64,000 nt of DNA from Wenjunlia tyrosinilytica (GCF_014646055.1 NZ_BMMS01000001.1:209892-273891), one strand, 5' to 3'; counted from the stretch's first letter, positions 35,695 to 46,563 are shown. Notes: generated from the sequence alone by a model not told the origin. Numbers and translations: made by a program.

Positions 35695-36134
35695 AAGACC
35701 TTGCCGTCCTGCGCCCGGGCGCCGAGGGATTCATAGAACTTCAGCGCCACCGGATTGTCCCGGTCGGCCGTCCATTCGATCCGGCTGCAACCGGTGTCGC
35801 GGGCGGCCTGCCGCAGGGCCTCCATCAGGAGCCGGGCCGTGCCCTTGCGGCGGCCCGGCTCCCGGACGTAGAGCTCCTTCAGATACAGCGAACAGGTGAC
35901 TCCCACGGCGGGCCATATGGAGGAGTAGCAGGCGATCCCGAGGGTGACACCGCCCTCGCGGGCGAGCAGGACGCGGGCGGCGGGGTGGTCTGCGAAGAGC
36001 AGTTCCCTGACGCGCTCGACGCGCTCGGCGGCGGGCGGAGCGGCCCGCGAGCCGTAGTAGTCCTCGATCTCCTCGATCAGCTCCGAGATCACCGGTGCGT
36101 CGTCCGCCGTCGCGTGCTCCACCACCACCGTCAT
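35649..36134 (-). CDS. GNAT-family N-acetyltransferase
   Basis: 161 residues. The acetyl-CoA motif is KELYVREPGRRKGTARLLMEAL (Arg-x-x-Gly-x-Gly/Ala type), followed by RIEWTADRDNPVALKFYESLGA. The layout matches diamine or small-molecule N-acetyltransferases. No signal peptide. It is monocistronic, between an uncertain small ORF and the NodB gene. The substrate is unknown. Confidence 0.88.
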   Translation of the reverse strand: MTVVVEHATADDAPVISELIEEIEDYYGSRAAPPAAERVERVRELLFADHPAARVLLAREGGVTLGIACYSSIWPAVGVTCSLYLKELYVREPGRRKGTARLLMEALRQAARDTGCSRIEWTADRDNPVALKFYESLGARAQDGKVFYRVSVPPGGTGSAG

Positions 36135-36200
36135 CCGGGCACGCTACCCGCCCGGCGTGGCTGGCATGCCGGGCCGCGGGTACCGCATACCTTGATCATC

Positions 36201-37004
36201 GTGAACAGACGGATCATCGGATCTCTCACACTCACCCTCGTGCTCACGCTGGGCCAGGGCGCCCTGTCGGCCGGCCCGTCCTCGGCCGCCCATGCCCCCA
36301 TCGCCCGTGCCCACGTCGCCCATGCTCCCATCGCCCATGCCCCGATCACCCATGCCTCCGCCACCCTTGCCCCCGCCTACGCGTACGACGAGTCCCGCTG
36401 CGGCAACAGCTCTGGCCGGGTGCTCCTGACCTTCGACGACTGGGCCTACAGCGATCCCCGCCGGGCCACACGGATCGGCGAGTATCTGGAGGACCGGGGG
36501 ATCCGGGCGGCGTTCTTCCTGATCGAGGAGTTCGCCAAGGAGTACCCCGACATCGTCCCCACGCTGCGGCGGCAGGGCCACTGGGTGGCCAACCACACGT
36601 ACTCGCACCAACTCCTGACCGCACTGACGTACGAGCAGGCCGAGCAGGAGATCGAGAACGGGGTGCACAGCGATCTGCTGCGCCCGCCGTACGGCTCCTA
36701 CGGGGAGCGCGAGAAGTCCATCGCCGACTCCCTTGGCTACCGGATGTGCCTGTGGACCATCGACACCCTCGACTGGGAGGAGGCGGGCGACGGCTTCCGG
36801 AGCGTGGACTCCATCCGGGACAGGGTGCGGGACGCGCCCTCCTCCGCCAAGAGGAACGGGGTCGTCCTCGGGCACCTCGACTACAACTACCCGGACGCGG
36901 TGCCGGGGATCATCGACGATCTGGAGGAGGACGGCTACCGGCTCTGCCGCAACGACGGCGCGGTCGGCGAGAAGGTGCCGTCCCCGCTCGACTGCGCCGA
37001 CTGA
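36201..37004 (+). CDS. Exported polysaccharide deacetylase (NodB domain)
   Basis: 267 residues from GTG 36201. Signal peptide about 1-28. A low-complexity stretch of His-Ala-Pro-Ile copies (about 30-55) follows. The NodB core shows TFDDWAYSD (metal Asp and base), NHTYSHQLL (two metal His) and RPPYGSYG. It would remove acetyl groups from chitin, chitooligosaccharides, xylan or peptidoglycan outside the cell. It converges on the GH30 gene, in keeping with a glycan-processing region. The Asp-Asp-x-x-x-x-Asp form departs a little from the usual TFDDG. Confidence 0.83.
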   Translation: MNRRIIGSLTLTLVLTLGQGALSAGPSSAAHAPIARAHVAHAPIAHAPITHASATLAPAYAYDESRCGNSSGRVLLTFDDWAYSDPRRATRIGEYLEDRGIRAAFFLIEEFAKEYPDIVPTLRRQGHWVANHTYSHQLLTALTYEQAEQEIENGVHSDLLRPPYGSYGEREKSIADSLGYRMCLWTIDTLDWEEAGDGFRSVDSIRDRVRDAPSSAKRNGVVLGHLDYNYPDAVPGIIDDLEEDGYRLCRNDGAVGEKVPSPLDCAD

Positions 37005-37038
37005 GCCGCCACCGGCGGAGCCCGGCCGGGTCGCCCGG

Positions 37039-38934
37039 TCAGCCGGTGGGCGCCGTCCACTTCTGGTTGGCGCCACCCGTGCAGGTCCAGATCTGCAACG
37101 GGGTCCCATTGGCGGAGTTGTTGTCCGTCACATCCAGGCACTTGTCGGCCTGCGGATTGACGAGGTCATGGGTGGAGGCGTTGTACGACCAGTTCTGCGC
37201 CCCCGTGCCATTGCAGTCGTACAGCTGGGTCCTGGCTCCGTTCGCCGTGGAGCCGGAGGCGACGTCGAGGCACTTGCCGAGGGCGCGCACGGTCCCGTCG
37301 GCGCCCAGCGTCCATGTCTGCGCCGAGGTCCCGTTGCAGTCGTAGAGCTGGACGGCCGTGCCATTGGCGCTGTTGGCGCCGGCGACGTCGGCGCACTTGC
37401 CGGCCAGTCCGGTGATCGGGCCGGTGGCCCCACCGCCTCCCCCATCCTGGATGCCGTTCCAGGTGAAGGTCGCGGAGGTCTTGGTGGGGAGGCTGTAGGA
37501 GAAGGACTGCCCGCCCCAGTTCACCCGCACGGTCTGGGAGCTCGCGGTGTCGTTGTAGGCGATCAGCGCCTTGGAGCCGTCGGGATTGCGCCAGGCGACG
37601 TTGGGCACGGAGGAGTTCGCGGTGGAGGCGATGCGGTGGGCGCCCGGCCTCACGAACTTCGTGAGGTGGCCCATCGTGTAGTACTCGACGGTGTAGTCGA
37701 CCTGTCCGCTGCGGCCGTCGCCGTTGTGGACGGTGACCAGGCCCGTGCAGGTGTCGCAGCCGCCGTTGTGCGGGCCCATGTTCTGGTCGACGGCCAGGCT
37801 CCACTTGACCACCGACTTACCCCAGTTGCGGGTGTAGTCGATGATGTTGCGCATGTCCTCCTGCTGTTGGTCGCCGATCCAGGTGCCACCGGAGTGCTCG
37901 GTGTCGAAGGCGTCCAGCGAGGGGTACTGGTTGTGCACGGTGGTCTGCTGGGCGACATCGCCGCCGTAGCCGTGCCAGGCGATCCCCCCGAACAGGGAGT
38001 CGTTGCGGATGCCCGCGTCGTCCACGATGGGTGCCGCGTAGCTGCCGTACTGGTCCCAGTTCCAGTCCAGGGCGAGCACCTTGGCGGTGAGGTTCGCCGA
38101 GTGGAGGGCGGGCAGCAGATTGTTCTTCGTGAAGTAGTTGAGCCCGGAGCCGTTCCAGCTCATGGAGGGGTAGCCCGAACAGCAGGTGGGCTCGTTCTGC
38201 ACGGTCACAAGGTTCACCGGGACGCCCTGGGCCTGGTACGCCTGGAGGTACTTGACGAAGTACTGGGCGTACGAGCCGTAGAACCGGGACTGGAGCCAGC
38301 CGCCGTTGAGGCTGCCGCTGTCCTTCATCCAGGCCGGGGCGGTCCAGGGGCTGGCCATCACGGTCAGCCGGGGGTTGAGCTGCCGGGCCTGCTTGGTCAG
38401 GGGCACCACATCGGCGAGGTCATGGGCGATGGAGAAGCGGCTCAGGCCCGGATCGGTCTGCCCGGAGGGCATGTCGTCGTAGGTGTAGCCGTAGCGGGCG
38501 AGGTCGGAGGCCCCCATCGGGTTGCGCAGGAAGGACAGCCCGATGCCGTCGCCGGGGTCGAAGAGTTTGCGCATGACCGCGTCACGGGTGGCGCCGCTCA
38601 GGGCGCCGCTGCTGTTCATGAGCCATGCGGCGGTGTCGGTGAACGAGGCGCCGCCACCGGTGAACTGCTGGTAGCGCGTGTTCTCGTCGACGGTGATGGT
38701 CTGGCCGCTGCCGCCGGTGCCGGAGGAGAACGAGACGGGAGTCTGCCGTTCGAGGCCACGGGTGACCGAGCGGCCCCCGGAGTCATCGGTGGTGGTCAGC
38801 CAGATGTTCACCTGTTCATTGGCGGCGTGGGCGGTGGGGGCGGCCGGGCCGATCCCGATGGCTGCCAGAAGGCCGGTGACGGTCATCACCGTCAGAGCTC
38901 GCAGACGTGGCCTGCGACGGCTGAACGCGGGCAT
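37039..38934 (-). CDS. Exported GH30 glycoside hydrolase with C-terminal ricin-type CBM13
   Basis: 631 residues from ATG 38934 with GAAAGGCGG upstream. Signal peptide 1-38 (AHA). The GH30 barrel and side domain run to about 500. Acid/base Glu248 is in TVQNEPT; nucleophile Glu346 is in DTEHSGG. A Gly-rich linker leads to three CBM13 repeats (about 510-631) with QTWTL, QNWSY and QKWTA (Q-x-W). GH30 enzymes of this kind cleave beta-1,6-glucan, beta-1,3-glucan or glucosylceramide. Its promoter carries the same operator as the ABC operon, so it belongs to the ROK regulon. Confidence 0.88.
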   Translation of the reverse strand: MPAFSRRRPRLRALTVMTVTGLLAAIGIGPAAPTAHAANEQVNIWLTTTDDSGGRSVTRGLERQTPVSFSSGTGGSGQTITVDENTRYQQFTGGGASFTDTAAWLMNSSGALSGATRDAVMRKLFDPGDGIGLSFLRNPMGASDLARYGYTYDDMPSGQTDPGLSRFSIAHDLADVVPLTKQARQLNPRLTVMASPWTAPAWMKDSGSLNGGWLQSRFYGSYAQYFVKYLQAYQAQGVPVNLVTVQNEPTCCSGYPSMSWNGSGLNYFTKNNLLPALHSANLTAKVLALDWNWDQYGSYAAPIVDDAGIRNDSLFGGIAWHGYGGDVAQQTTVHNQYPSLDAFDTEHSGGTWIGDQQQEDMRNIIDYTRNWGKSVVKWSLAVDQNMGPHNGGCDTCTGLVTVHNGDGRSGQVDYTVEYYTMGHLTKFVRPGAHRIASTANSSVPNVAWRNPDGSKALIAYNDTASSQTVRVNWGGQSFSYSLPTKTSATFTWNGIQDGGGGGATGPITGLAGKCADVAGANSANGTAVQLYDCNGTSAQTWTLGADGTVRALGKCLDVASGSTANGARTQLYDCNGTGAQNWSYNASTHDLVNPQADKCLDVTDNNSANGTPLQIWTCTGGANQKWTAPTG

Positions 38935-39077
38935 GGCGGATCCGCCTTTCGGCTGGGAGGGATCAGTGCGCGAGCGAGGAGCGTGGGTGTGCGTGGATGT
39001 GCACGTTGCCGGAATTGTCAGGAGCATGACAGATACAGGAGTGAGCCACCGGACTTCCGGACTTCGCCACCGCTTAC

Positions 39078-39117
39078 TTCACGACGTGATTTAACTCCTG
39101 GCCGAATGGGGCGTCAA
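39078..39117 (-). promoter_or_regulatory. GH30 promoter with ROK operator
   Basis: Read on the minus strand: TTGACG (39117-39112), a 17-base spacer, then TTAAAT (39094-39089). An operator (39095-39078, GTTAAATCACGACGTGAA) overlaps the -10 box. The same 18 bases occur upstream of the ABC operon at 40567-40584. Start of transcription would fall near 39082, giving a leader of about 145 bases. Confidence 0.75.
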
Positions 39118-39145
39118 GGCTTCACGCAGTAAACGCCGTTCGGGC

Positions 39146-40492
39146 TCAAGGCCGCCCCGCGGCCGCCTCCGCCGGGCGGCCCCTTGGTGAAGTGGAGGCT
39201 TTCGGCGCTCCATTGCGCGCCGGGTCGCCCGGCTCCGGACCGCCCGCCCGCGAGCCCCTCGAGGCCCGCGAGCCCCCCGCCCCCGTGCCGCGGGTTTCCA
39301 GGCCGCCGTTTTCGAGGCCGCCGCATTCGAAGAAGTGCGCCAGCGGAAGGGTCGCCGCACCCATCGCCACGGCGTCCGGACCGAGGCGGCACAGGTCGAT
39401 CGTGGCCTGGGCGAACGGGTGCCGCAGCGCATAGGAGGCCGCCGCCTCCCGGATCTGCGGCAGGAGGCGGGCACCGAGCATGAGCCCTGCCCAACCGCCG
39501 AGGATGATCCGCTCGGGATTGAAGAGATTGATCAGGTCGCCGATCCCCGCACCGAGGTAGAGGGCGGTCTCGTCCAGGACCGCCCGGGCCTCCCGCGAGG
39601 TGTCGGCGGCCTTGATGAGGACGGCGAGCGCGGTCTCCTCGTCGGGGGCGGTGACCTTGCCGTACCGCTCGATGACGCCTTCCGCGCCGACGTACGCCTC
39701 GAGGCAGCCCGCCGCCCCGCAGCGGCAGGCGCGCCCGCCCACCTGCACCACCGTGTGGCCCCACTCGCCGGCGCTACTGCTCGCCCCCCGGTACGGAGCG
39801 CCGTCGGTGACGATGCTGGCGCCGACACCGGAGCCGACGAGCGCGACAACGGCGTTGCGCGCCCCCCGTCCCGCGCCGAACCACAGCTCGGCCTGGCCGA
39901 GCGTCGTGGCCCCGTTGTCGATGAACAGCGGCAGTTGGGTTCCCTGGGCCAGCAGCCGTTCGAGCGGTACGGCGTCCCATCCGATCGTCTGGCCGTGGAC
40001 CAGGACCTCTGGGCCCTGCTCGACGGTGCCGGGCACTCCCACGCCGACACCGATGATCGTCGCCGGGTCCACTCCGCTGTCCGCGACGACCGCGTCGAGT
40101 CCGGCCAGGATGTGGCCGACGATCGGCTCGACCGCGTAGTCGCCGGGGGGCAGGGGATGGTCGGCCCTGGCCAGTTCGGTCAGGCCGAGGTCGAACAGTT
40201 CGACGCGCACCCGCGTCTCGCCGACGTCCACACCCACGAGATGAGCCCGCCCGGGGTCCACCTTGAGGAGGATGCGCGGGCGGCCGCCGTCCGACTCGAC
40301 GGCTCCCGCCTCGACGACGATCCCCGCCTCGACGAGCTCACCCACGACGTTGCTGACGGAGGCCGGGCTGAGCCCGGTGTCCTGGCTCAGTTCCTGCCGG
40401 CTGAGCGGCCCCTCGAAGTACAGGTGGCGCAGCAGCCCCGAGCGGTTGCCCCGGCGCAGGTCACGCACCGTGCGCCTGTTGCGTTCCGGCAT
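39146..40492 (-). CDS. ROK-family transcriptional repressor
   Basis: 448 residues from ATG 40492 with GGGGAGG upstream. The N-terminal winged helix is about 10-70 (LSRQELSQDTGLSPASVSNVVGELVEAG). A sugar-kinase-like ROK domain has VGVDVGETR and VALVGSGVGASIV phosphate loops. The zinc motif is CRCGAAGCLEAYV. The C-terminus has an Arg/Gly/Pro-rich tail (about 400-448) that looks disordered. It likely represses GH30 and the sugar ABC operon, releasing DNA when a beta-glucoside binds. The gene lies between the two operators it probably recognises. Confidence 0.88.
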   Translation of the reverse strand: MPERNRRTVRDLRRGNRSGLLRHLYFEGPLSRQELSQDTGLSPASVSNVVGELVEAGIVVEAGAVESDGGRPRILLKVDPGRAHLVGVDVGETRVRVELFDLGLTELARADHPLPPGDYAVEPIVGHILAGLDAVVADSGVDPATIIGVGVGVPGTVEQGPEVLVHGQTIGWDAVPLERLLAQGTQLPLFIDNGATTLGQAELWFGAGRGARNAVVALVGSGVGASIVTDGAPYRGASSSAGEWGHTVVQVGGRACRCGAAGCLEAYVGAEGVIERYGKVTAPDEETALAVLIKAADTSREARAVLDETALYLGAGIGDLINLFNPERIILGGWAGLMLGARLLPQIREAAASYALRHPFAQATIDLCRLGPDAVAMGAATLPLAHFFECGGLENGGLETRGTGAGGSRASRGSRAGGPEPGDPARNGAPKASTSPRGRPAEAAAGRP

Positions 40493-40544
40493 GCCCCGTC
40501 CTCCCCCGACGGCCTCGACCGTTCGGATTCTCGTGCACGAAGTC

Positions 40545-40588
40545 TTGACTCGCCATTTTCTCACAAGTTAAATCACGACGTGAATTAA
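40545..40588 (+). promoter_or_regulatory. Sugar ABC operon promoter with ROK operator
   Basis: TTGACT (40545-40550), a 17-base spacer, then TTAAAT (40568-40573). A near-perfect inverted repeat TTAAATCACG-A-CGTGAATTAA (40568-40588) covers the -10 and start region. It shares 18 bases exactly with the site at 39078-39095. Confidence 0.78.
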
Positions 40589-40736
40589 GTGACGCAGGGC
40601 AGCCCTCCCGTGATACGCACGCCCCACACCGCACCTCCTCCACCGGCACCTCCTCCCCCGCACCTCCTCCCACCGCTCCTCCTCCATCCGCACGTCCTCC
40701 ACCCGCACCCCACGCACTCCTGAGAGGCAGCCGACG

Positions 40737-42068
40737 ATGCGCCGTACATGGACACGCAAGCTCTGGACCGCCGCCACGGCCACCGCTCTCGTCGCGGGCG
40801 CCGCTGCCTGCGGAGGTGGCAGCGCCACCTCATCGGCCGGGGGCAACGGCTCCCCGAAGACGCTGACCTACTGGGCCAGCAACCAGGGCGCCGGCCTCGA
40901 GGCGGACAAGGCGATCCTCACGCCGGAGCTGAAGAAGTTCGAGAAGCGGACCGGGATCAAGGTCAAGCTCGAGGTCGTCCCCTGGTCCGACCTGCTCAAC
41001 CGCATCCTCGCGGCCACCACCTCCGGCCAGGGTCCCGACGTGCTCAACATCGGCAACACCTGGTCGGCCTCGCTCCAGGCCACCGGTGCCCTGCTGCCCT
41101 TCGACGACAAGGTGATGGAGCGCATAGGCGGCAAGGACCGGTTCGTGGCCAACGCGCTGGCCGCCGCGGGCGCCGAGGGCAGGCCACCGGCGGCCGTTCC
41201 GCTGTACTCGCTGGCCTACGGCCTCTACTACAACAAGAAGCTGTTCAAGGAGGCGGGCATCGACGCCCCTCCAGCCACCTGGGACGAGCTCGTCGCCGAC
41301 GGCAAGAAGCTCACCGGGCACGGCCGGTGGGGCCTCGCCGTCGAGGGCGCCAGCTACACCGAGAACGTCCACCACGCCTTCGTCCTCGGACAGCAGCAGG
41401 GGGCCCGGCCGTTCACCCCCGAGGGCAGGCCGGCATTCGACTCCCCCCAGCAGGTCACGGCGGTGAAGGACTTCGTCGACCTGATGGCGAAGGACCGGAT
41501 CGTCAACCCGGGCAACGCCGAGTACGCCAACCAGCAGTCCGTCACCGACTTCGCCCGCGGCAAGGCCGCGATGCTGATGTGGCAGGCCGCGACCAGCTCC
41601 CTGAAGAAGCAGGGCATGGACGCCGCCGACTACGGCATCGCGCCCGTTCCCCTGCCCGCGAAGACCCCGCCCGGTGGCAAGCAGGTGACCTCGATGGTCG
41701 CCGGGATCAACCTCGCCGTCTTCAAGAACACCGACAACCGCGACGGCGCGCTGAAGTTCGTGAAGTTCATGACCGGCAAGGACGAGCAGCGCATCCTCAA
41801 CAAGACCTACGGCTCGATGCCCCCGGTCACCGACGCCTATGGCGACCCGGCCTTCGAGACACCGGAGCTGAAGACCCTCCGGAAGGTCCTGGCGGACTCC
41901 GCCGCACCGCTGCCGCAGGTCCCCCAGGAGAGCCAGTACGAGACGCTGGTGGGCAACGCGGTGAAGAAGCTGTTCGCGGACGCGGCCTCCGGCCACCCGG
42001 TCACCGAATCCTCCGTCAAGGCCGAACTCACCAAGGCCAAGCAGCAGATGCCGGGGGGCAAGGGCTGA
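40737..42068 (+). CDS. Sugar ABC transporter substrate-binding lipoprotein
   Basis: 443 residues. Lipobox with Cys25 (AGAAACGGG). The body follows the family 1 extracellular solute-binding proteins (ILTPELKKFEKRTGIKVKLEVVPW, LYYNKKLFKEAGIDAPPATWDELVADGKKL, AAMLMWQAAT). These bind oligosaccharides at the outer face of the membrane. It is the first gene of an operon with two permeases and a beta-glucosidase; the ATPase (MsiK-like) is probably shared and encoded elsewhere, as is usual in Streptomyces. The probable ligand is a beta-gluco-oligosaccharide, by context. Confidence 0.9.
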   Translation: MRRTWTRKLWTAATATALVAGAAACGGGSATSSAGGNGSPKTLTYWASNQGAGLEADKAILTPELKKFEKRTGIKVKLEVVPWSDLLNRILAATTSGQGPDVLNIGNTWSASLQATGALLPFDDKVMERIGGKDRFVANALAAAGAEGRPPAAVPLYSLAYGLYYNKKLFKEAGIDAPPATWDELVADGKKLTGHGRWGLAVEGASYTENVHHAFVLGQQQGARPFTPEGRPAFDSPQQVTAVKDFVDLMAKDRIVNPGNAEYANQQSVTDFARGKAAMLMWQAATSSLKKQGMDAADYGIAPVPLPAKTPPGGKQVTSMVAGINLAVFKNTDNRDGALKFVKFMTGKDEQRILNKTYGSMPPVTDAYGDPAFETPELKTLRKVLADSAAPLPQVPQESQYETLVGNAVKKLFADAASGHPVTESSVKAELTKAKQQMPGGKG

Positions 42069-43063
42069 TGCCCGCGGCCGCCAAGGTCCGTCCCCGGGCG
42101 GACCATCCCCGACCGGTGGCGCCGCCGCCCCGCGAGCGCCCGGCCCGTCGGCTGACCGCCCGGCTGCGCGGCCCCGCCCTGCCCTACCTGCTGATCCTCC
42201 CGGCGCTGGCCCTCGAACTGCTCATCCACATCGTGCCGATGGCCGTCGGCATAGGGATGAGCTTCCTGGAGCTCACGCAGTTCTCCATCCGCGACTGGAC
42301 CACCGCGCCCGGCGCCGGACTCGACAACTACCGCCTCGCCATCGACTTCAACGCACCCGTCGGCCAGGAACTGCTGCACTCCTTCTGGATCACCTGCGCC
42401 TACACCCTGCTCTCCGTCGGCCTGTCCTGGCTGCTGGGCACGGCCGCGGCGGTCCTCACGCAGGGGCCGTTCCCGGGGCGCGGACTGCTGCGCACGCTGT
42501 TCCTGGTGCCGTACGCGCTGCCCGTCTACGCCGCCGTGATCACCTGGAGCTTTCTCCTCCAGCGCGACAACGGCCTGCTCAACCACGTCATCGTGGACCA
42601 GCTCCACCTCACCCACGACCGCCCGTTCTGGCTGCTGGGCGGCAACAGCTTCTTCGCGATCGTCGTCGTCTCGGTCTGGCGCTCCTGGCCGTTCGCGTTC
42701 CTCGCCCTGACCGCGGCACTGCAGAACATCCCCCGGGACCTGTACGAGGCGGCCGCCCTCGACGGCGCCGGGATGTGGCAGCAGATCCGCCGGATCACCC
42801 TGCCGTCCCTGCGGCCCGTCAACCAGGTCCTGCTCCTTGTGCTCTTCCTGTGGACATTCAACGACTTCAACACGCCCTATGTCCTGTTCGGCAGGTCCGC
42901 GCCCGCCGAGGCAGACCTGATCTCGATCCACATCTACGAGAGCTCGTTCGTCACGTGGAACTTCGGCACCGGCTCGGCGATGTCCGTGCTCCTGCTGCTG
43001 TTCCTGCTCGTGGTGACGGCCGGATACCTGCTCGCCACGAGGAGGAGGACCGCCGATGCCTAG
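42068..43063 (+). CDS. Sugar ABC transporter permease (MalF type)
   Basis: 331 residues with six membrane helices after a basic, Pro-rich cytoplasmic N-terminus. The EAA loop reads YEAAALDGAGMWQQIRRITLP, the site where the ATPase docks. Its ATG overlaps the stop of the binding-protein gene (TGATG), so the two are translationally coupled. It works with the second permease. Confidence 0.92.
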   Translation: MPAAAKVRPRADHPRPVAPPPRERPARRLTARLRGPALPYLLILPALALELLIHIVPMAVGIGMSFLELTQFSIRDWTTAPGAGLDNYRLAIDFNAPVGQELLHSFWITCAYTLLSVGLSWLLGTAAAVLTQGPFPGRGLLRTLFLVPYALPVYAAVITWSFLLQRDNGLLNHVIVDQLHLTHDRPFWLLGGNSFFAIVVVSVWRSWPFAFLALTAALQNIPRDLYEAAALDGAGMWQQIRRITLPSLRPVNQVLLLVLFLWTFNDFNTPYVLFGRSAPAEADLISIHIYESSFVTWNFGTGSAMSVLLLLFLLVVTAGYLLATRRRTADA

Positions 43064-43942
43064 GCCCACGGCGTCCAGGACGCCGACGCGCACCGCCCGC
43101 TCCCCCATGGCGCCGCCCCGCGCGTTCCTGTGGACCAGGCGGATCGTGCTCACCCTGCTGGCGGTGTTCACCCTCGCGCCCCTCTATGTGATGGTGAGCT
43201 CCTCGCTCAAGCCGCTGGGCGATGTCCAGTCCCGCTTCACCTGGTGGCCGTCCACCTTCACCGTGCGGCCCTACCTCGACATCTGGGACACCGTTCCGCT
43301 CGCCGACTACTTCGTCAACAGCCTGATCGTCTCGGTCAGCGCCACCGTGCTGTCGGTGGCCGTGGCGGTCTTCGCCGCCTACGCGATCAGCCGCTACCGC
43401 TTCCGTGGCCGCCGGGTGTTCTCGGTCGCGGTGCTGTCCACGCAGATGTTCCCCGGCATCCTCTTCCTGCTGCCGCTGTTCCTGATCTTCGTCAACATCG
43501 GCAACACCACCGGCATCGCCCTCTACGGCAGCCGCGCCGGGCTGATCATCACCTATCTCACCTTCTCCCTCCCCTTCTCCGTCTGGATGCTCGTCGGCTA
43601 CTTCGACTCGATCCCCCGAGACCTCGACGAGGCAGCGCTGGTGGACGGCAACGGGCCCATCGGCGCCCTGTTCCGGGTGGTCGTCCCCGCCGCCGTACCG
43701 GGCATCGTCGCGGTCTCCGTCTACGCGTTCATGACCGCCTGGGGCGAGGTGCTGTTCGCCTCCGTCATGACCAACGACACCACCCGCACCCTCGCCGTCG
43801 GCCTTCAGGGCTACGCCACCCAGACCGATGTGTATTGGAACCAGGTCATGGCCGCCTCGCTGGTCGTCAGCCTCCCCGTGGTCGCGGGGTTCCTGCTGCT
43901 CCAGCGCTACCTCGTCGCCGGACTCACCGCCGGAGCCGTCAA

Positions 43943-43946
<4 letters not shown>
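43056..43946 (+). CDS. Sugar ABC transporter permease (MalG type)
   Basis: 296 residues with six membrane helices. EAA loop [22 protein letters not shown]. The start overlaps the preceding permease by eight bases. Together with MalF-like protein it forms the sugar channel. MalG-type features include the helix pair [11 protein letters not shown] near the start. Confidence 0.92.
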
Positions 43947-45334
<1,388 letters not shown>

Positions 45335-45358
45335 CCGGCGCGGCGGGCGATCCGCTCC

Positions 45359-45394
45359 CCGTCCTCCATGCCGTCCTCCACGCCGTCCTCCACG
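45359..45394. repeat. Three tandem 12-bp units
   Basis: CCGTCCTCCAYG repeated three times between the GH1 stop and the convergent TetR stop. Confidence 0.6.
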
Positions 45395-45424
45395 CCGCCG
45401 TCATGCCGTCCGTCATTCCGCCCG

Positions 45425-46003
45425 TCATGCGGGCGGGGAGAAGTGGCCGATCAGAAGGGCGAGTCGGCGGTCGTGGCTCTCACGGCGGAGGCGGCCACTG
45501 CGCATGAGGGTGATGAGGCCGTGCAGGCCGCTCCAGAAGGTCTCGGTGAGGGCGTCCGGGTCCTCGTCCCCGGCCAGCGGCTCGATGACCCGGTGCAGTG
45601 AGGCGAAGGCCTCGCGCAGGGCGGCAGGGGCCTCGGGGGTGGCGAACGGCAGATCGACGGCGCGGACGAACATCGCGTCGTACAGCGCGGGGCGCCGATC
45701 GGCGAACGCCGCGTAGGCCTCGGCGACGGCGGCAAGGGCCTCGCGCGGGCCGGGCGCCGAGGTGCCGGCCGCCCGCAGCTCGCCCGCCATCTCGGCGAAG
45801 CCCTGGACGGCCACTGCGACCATGATCGCGTCCTTGCCCTTGAAGTGGCTGTAGAGAACGGGCTGGCTGTACTCGATCTCGGCGGCGAGGCGGCGGGTGG
45901 TCACCGCGTCCCAGCCCTCGGCCTCGGCCAGCTCCCGCGCGGCCGTGACGATCAGCCGCTCACGCTCCGCTCGTTCGCGCTCCCGGCGCTCCTTGATCGA
46001 CAT
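45425..46003 (-). CDS. TetR-family regulator
   Basis: 192 residues. The HTH lies at about 20-60 (AARELAEAEGWDAVTTRRLAAEIEYSQPVLYSHFKGKDAIM). The C-terminal region is helical (ligand-binding, TetR_C WHG-like: TFWSGLHGLITLMRSGRL). It is divergent from a DUF4267-like membrane protein across an 87-bp region with two matching 13-bp palindromes, so it likely represses itself and that gene. The inducer is unknown. Confidence 0.88.
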   Translation of the reverse strand: MSIKERRERERAERERLIVTAARELAEAEGWDAVTTRRLAAEIEYSQPVLYSHFKGKDAIMVAVAVQGFAEMAGELRAAGTSAPGPREALAAVAEAYAAFADRRPALYDAMFVRAVDLPFATPEAPAALREAFASLHRVIEPLAGDEDPDALTETFWSGLHGLITLMRSGRLRRESHDRRLALLIGHFSPPA

Positions 46004-46013
46004 ACAGCAGATT

Positions 46014-46076
46014 CTAGCACCGCTAGCGCCAGTATCAGCGATCTGCTAGTGTCGCTTTCATTCCTAGCAGCGCTAG
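46014..46076. promoter_or_regulatory. Paired TetR operators
   Basis: CTAGCACCGCTAG (46014-46026) and CTAGCAGCGCTAG (46064-46076) are 13-bp palindromes differing at one base, placed at both ends of the divergent region. A CTGCTAGTG half-site lies between them. Confidence 0.7.
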
Positions 46077-46090
46077 AAGTAGCCATCGGC

Positions 46091-46462
46091 GTGCTTACCA
46101 CCACCGCTTACAGCCTTGCCGTCGTGCTCGACCTGTTCGTCATCCTGATCGGCGCCCGCTTCCTGCTGGTGCCCCAGCCCGCCGCCGCCGGCTACGGCGT
46201 GCCCGCCAAGCCGAACGGCGATGCCGCCTACCTGACGGTCAAGGGCCTGCGAGACACCACTTTCGGCATCATGGGCCTGGCCCTGCTCTTCTTCGCCGGC
46301 GCCCACGCCGAGGCATGGTTCATGCTGGCCGTGGCCCTGACACCCCTCGGTGACACGCTGATAGTGCTGCGCCACGGCGGCACCAGGGCCGTCGCCTTCG
46401 GCATCCACTTCGCGACCGCCGTCGTCGTGCTCACCGGCGCGGCCCTGCTGTTCGCCGTCTGA
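46091..46462 (+). CDS. Small membrane protein, DUF4267-like
   Basis: 123 residues from GTG 46091; no better start is seen. It has four hydrophobic helices and small polar loops (QPAAAGYGVPAKPNGDAAYLTVKGLRDTTFG is the most distinctive). It resembles DUF4267 proteins, of unknown function. It is controlled with the divergent TetR gene by paired operators. A short tandem array (GAGATCGCCGTCCGGGATTC type) follows its stop up to about 46530. Confidence 0.72.
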   Translation: MLTTTAYSLAVVLDLFVILIGARFLLVPQPAAAGYGVPAKPNGDAAYLTVKGLRDTTFGIMGLALLFFAGAHAEAWFMLAVALTPLGDTLIVLRHGGTRAVAFGIHFATAVVVLTGAALLFAV

Positions 46463-46563
46463 GATCGCCTTCTGAGATCGCCGTCCGGGATTCATCGCCC
46501 GAGATTGCCGTCCGGGATTCGCCGTCCGAAAACCGAATCGCCCACTCACCGGGGAGTCATGAG

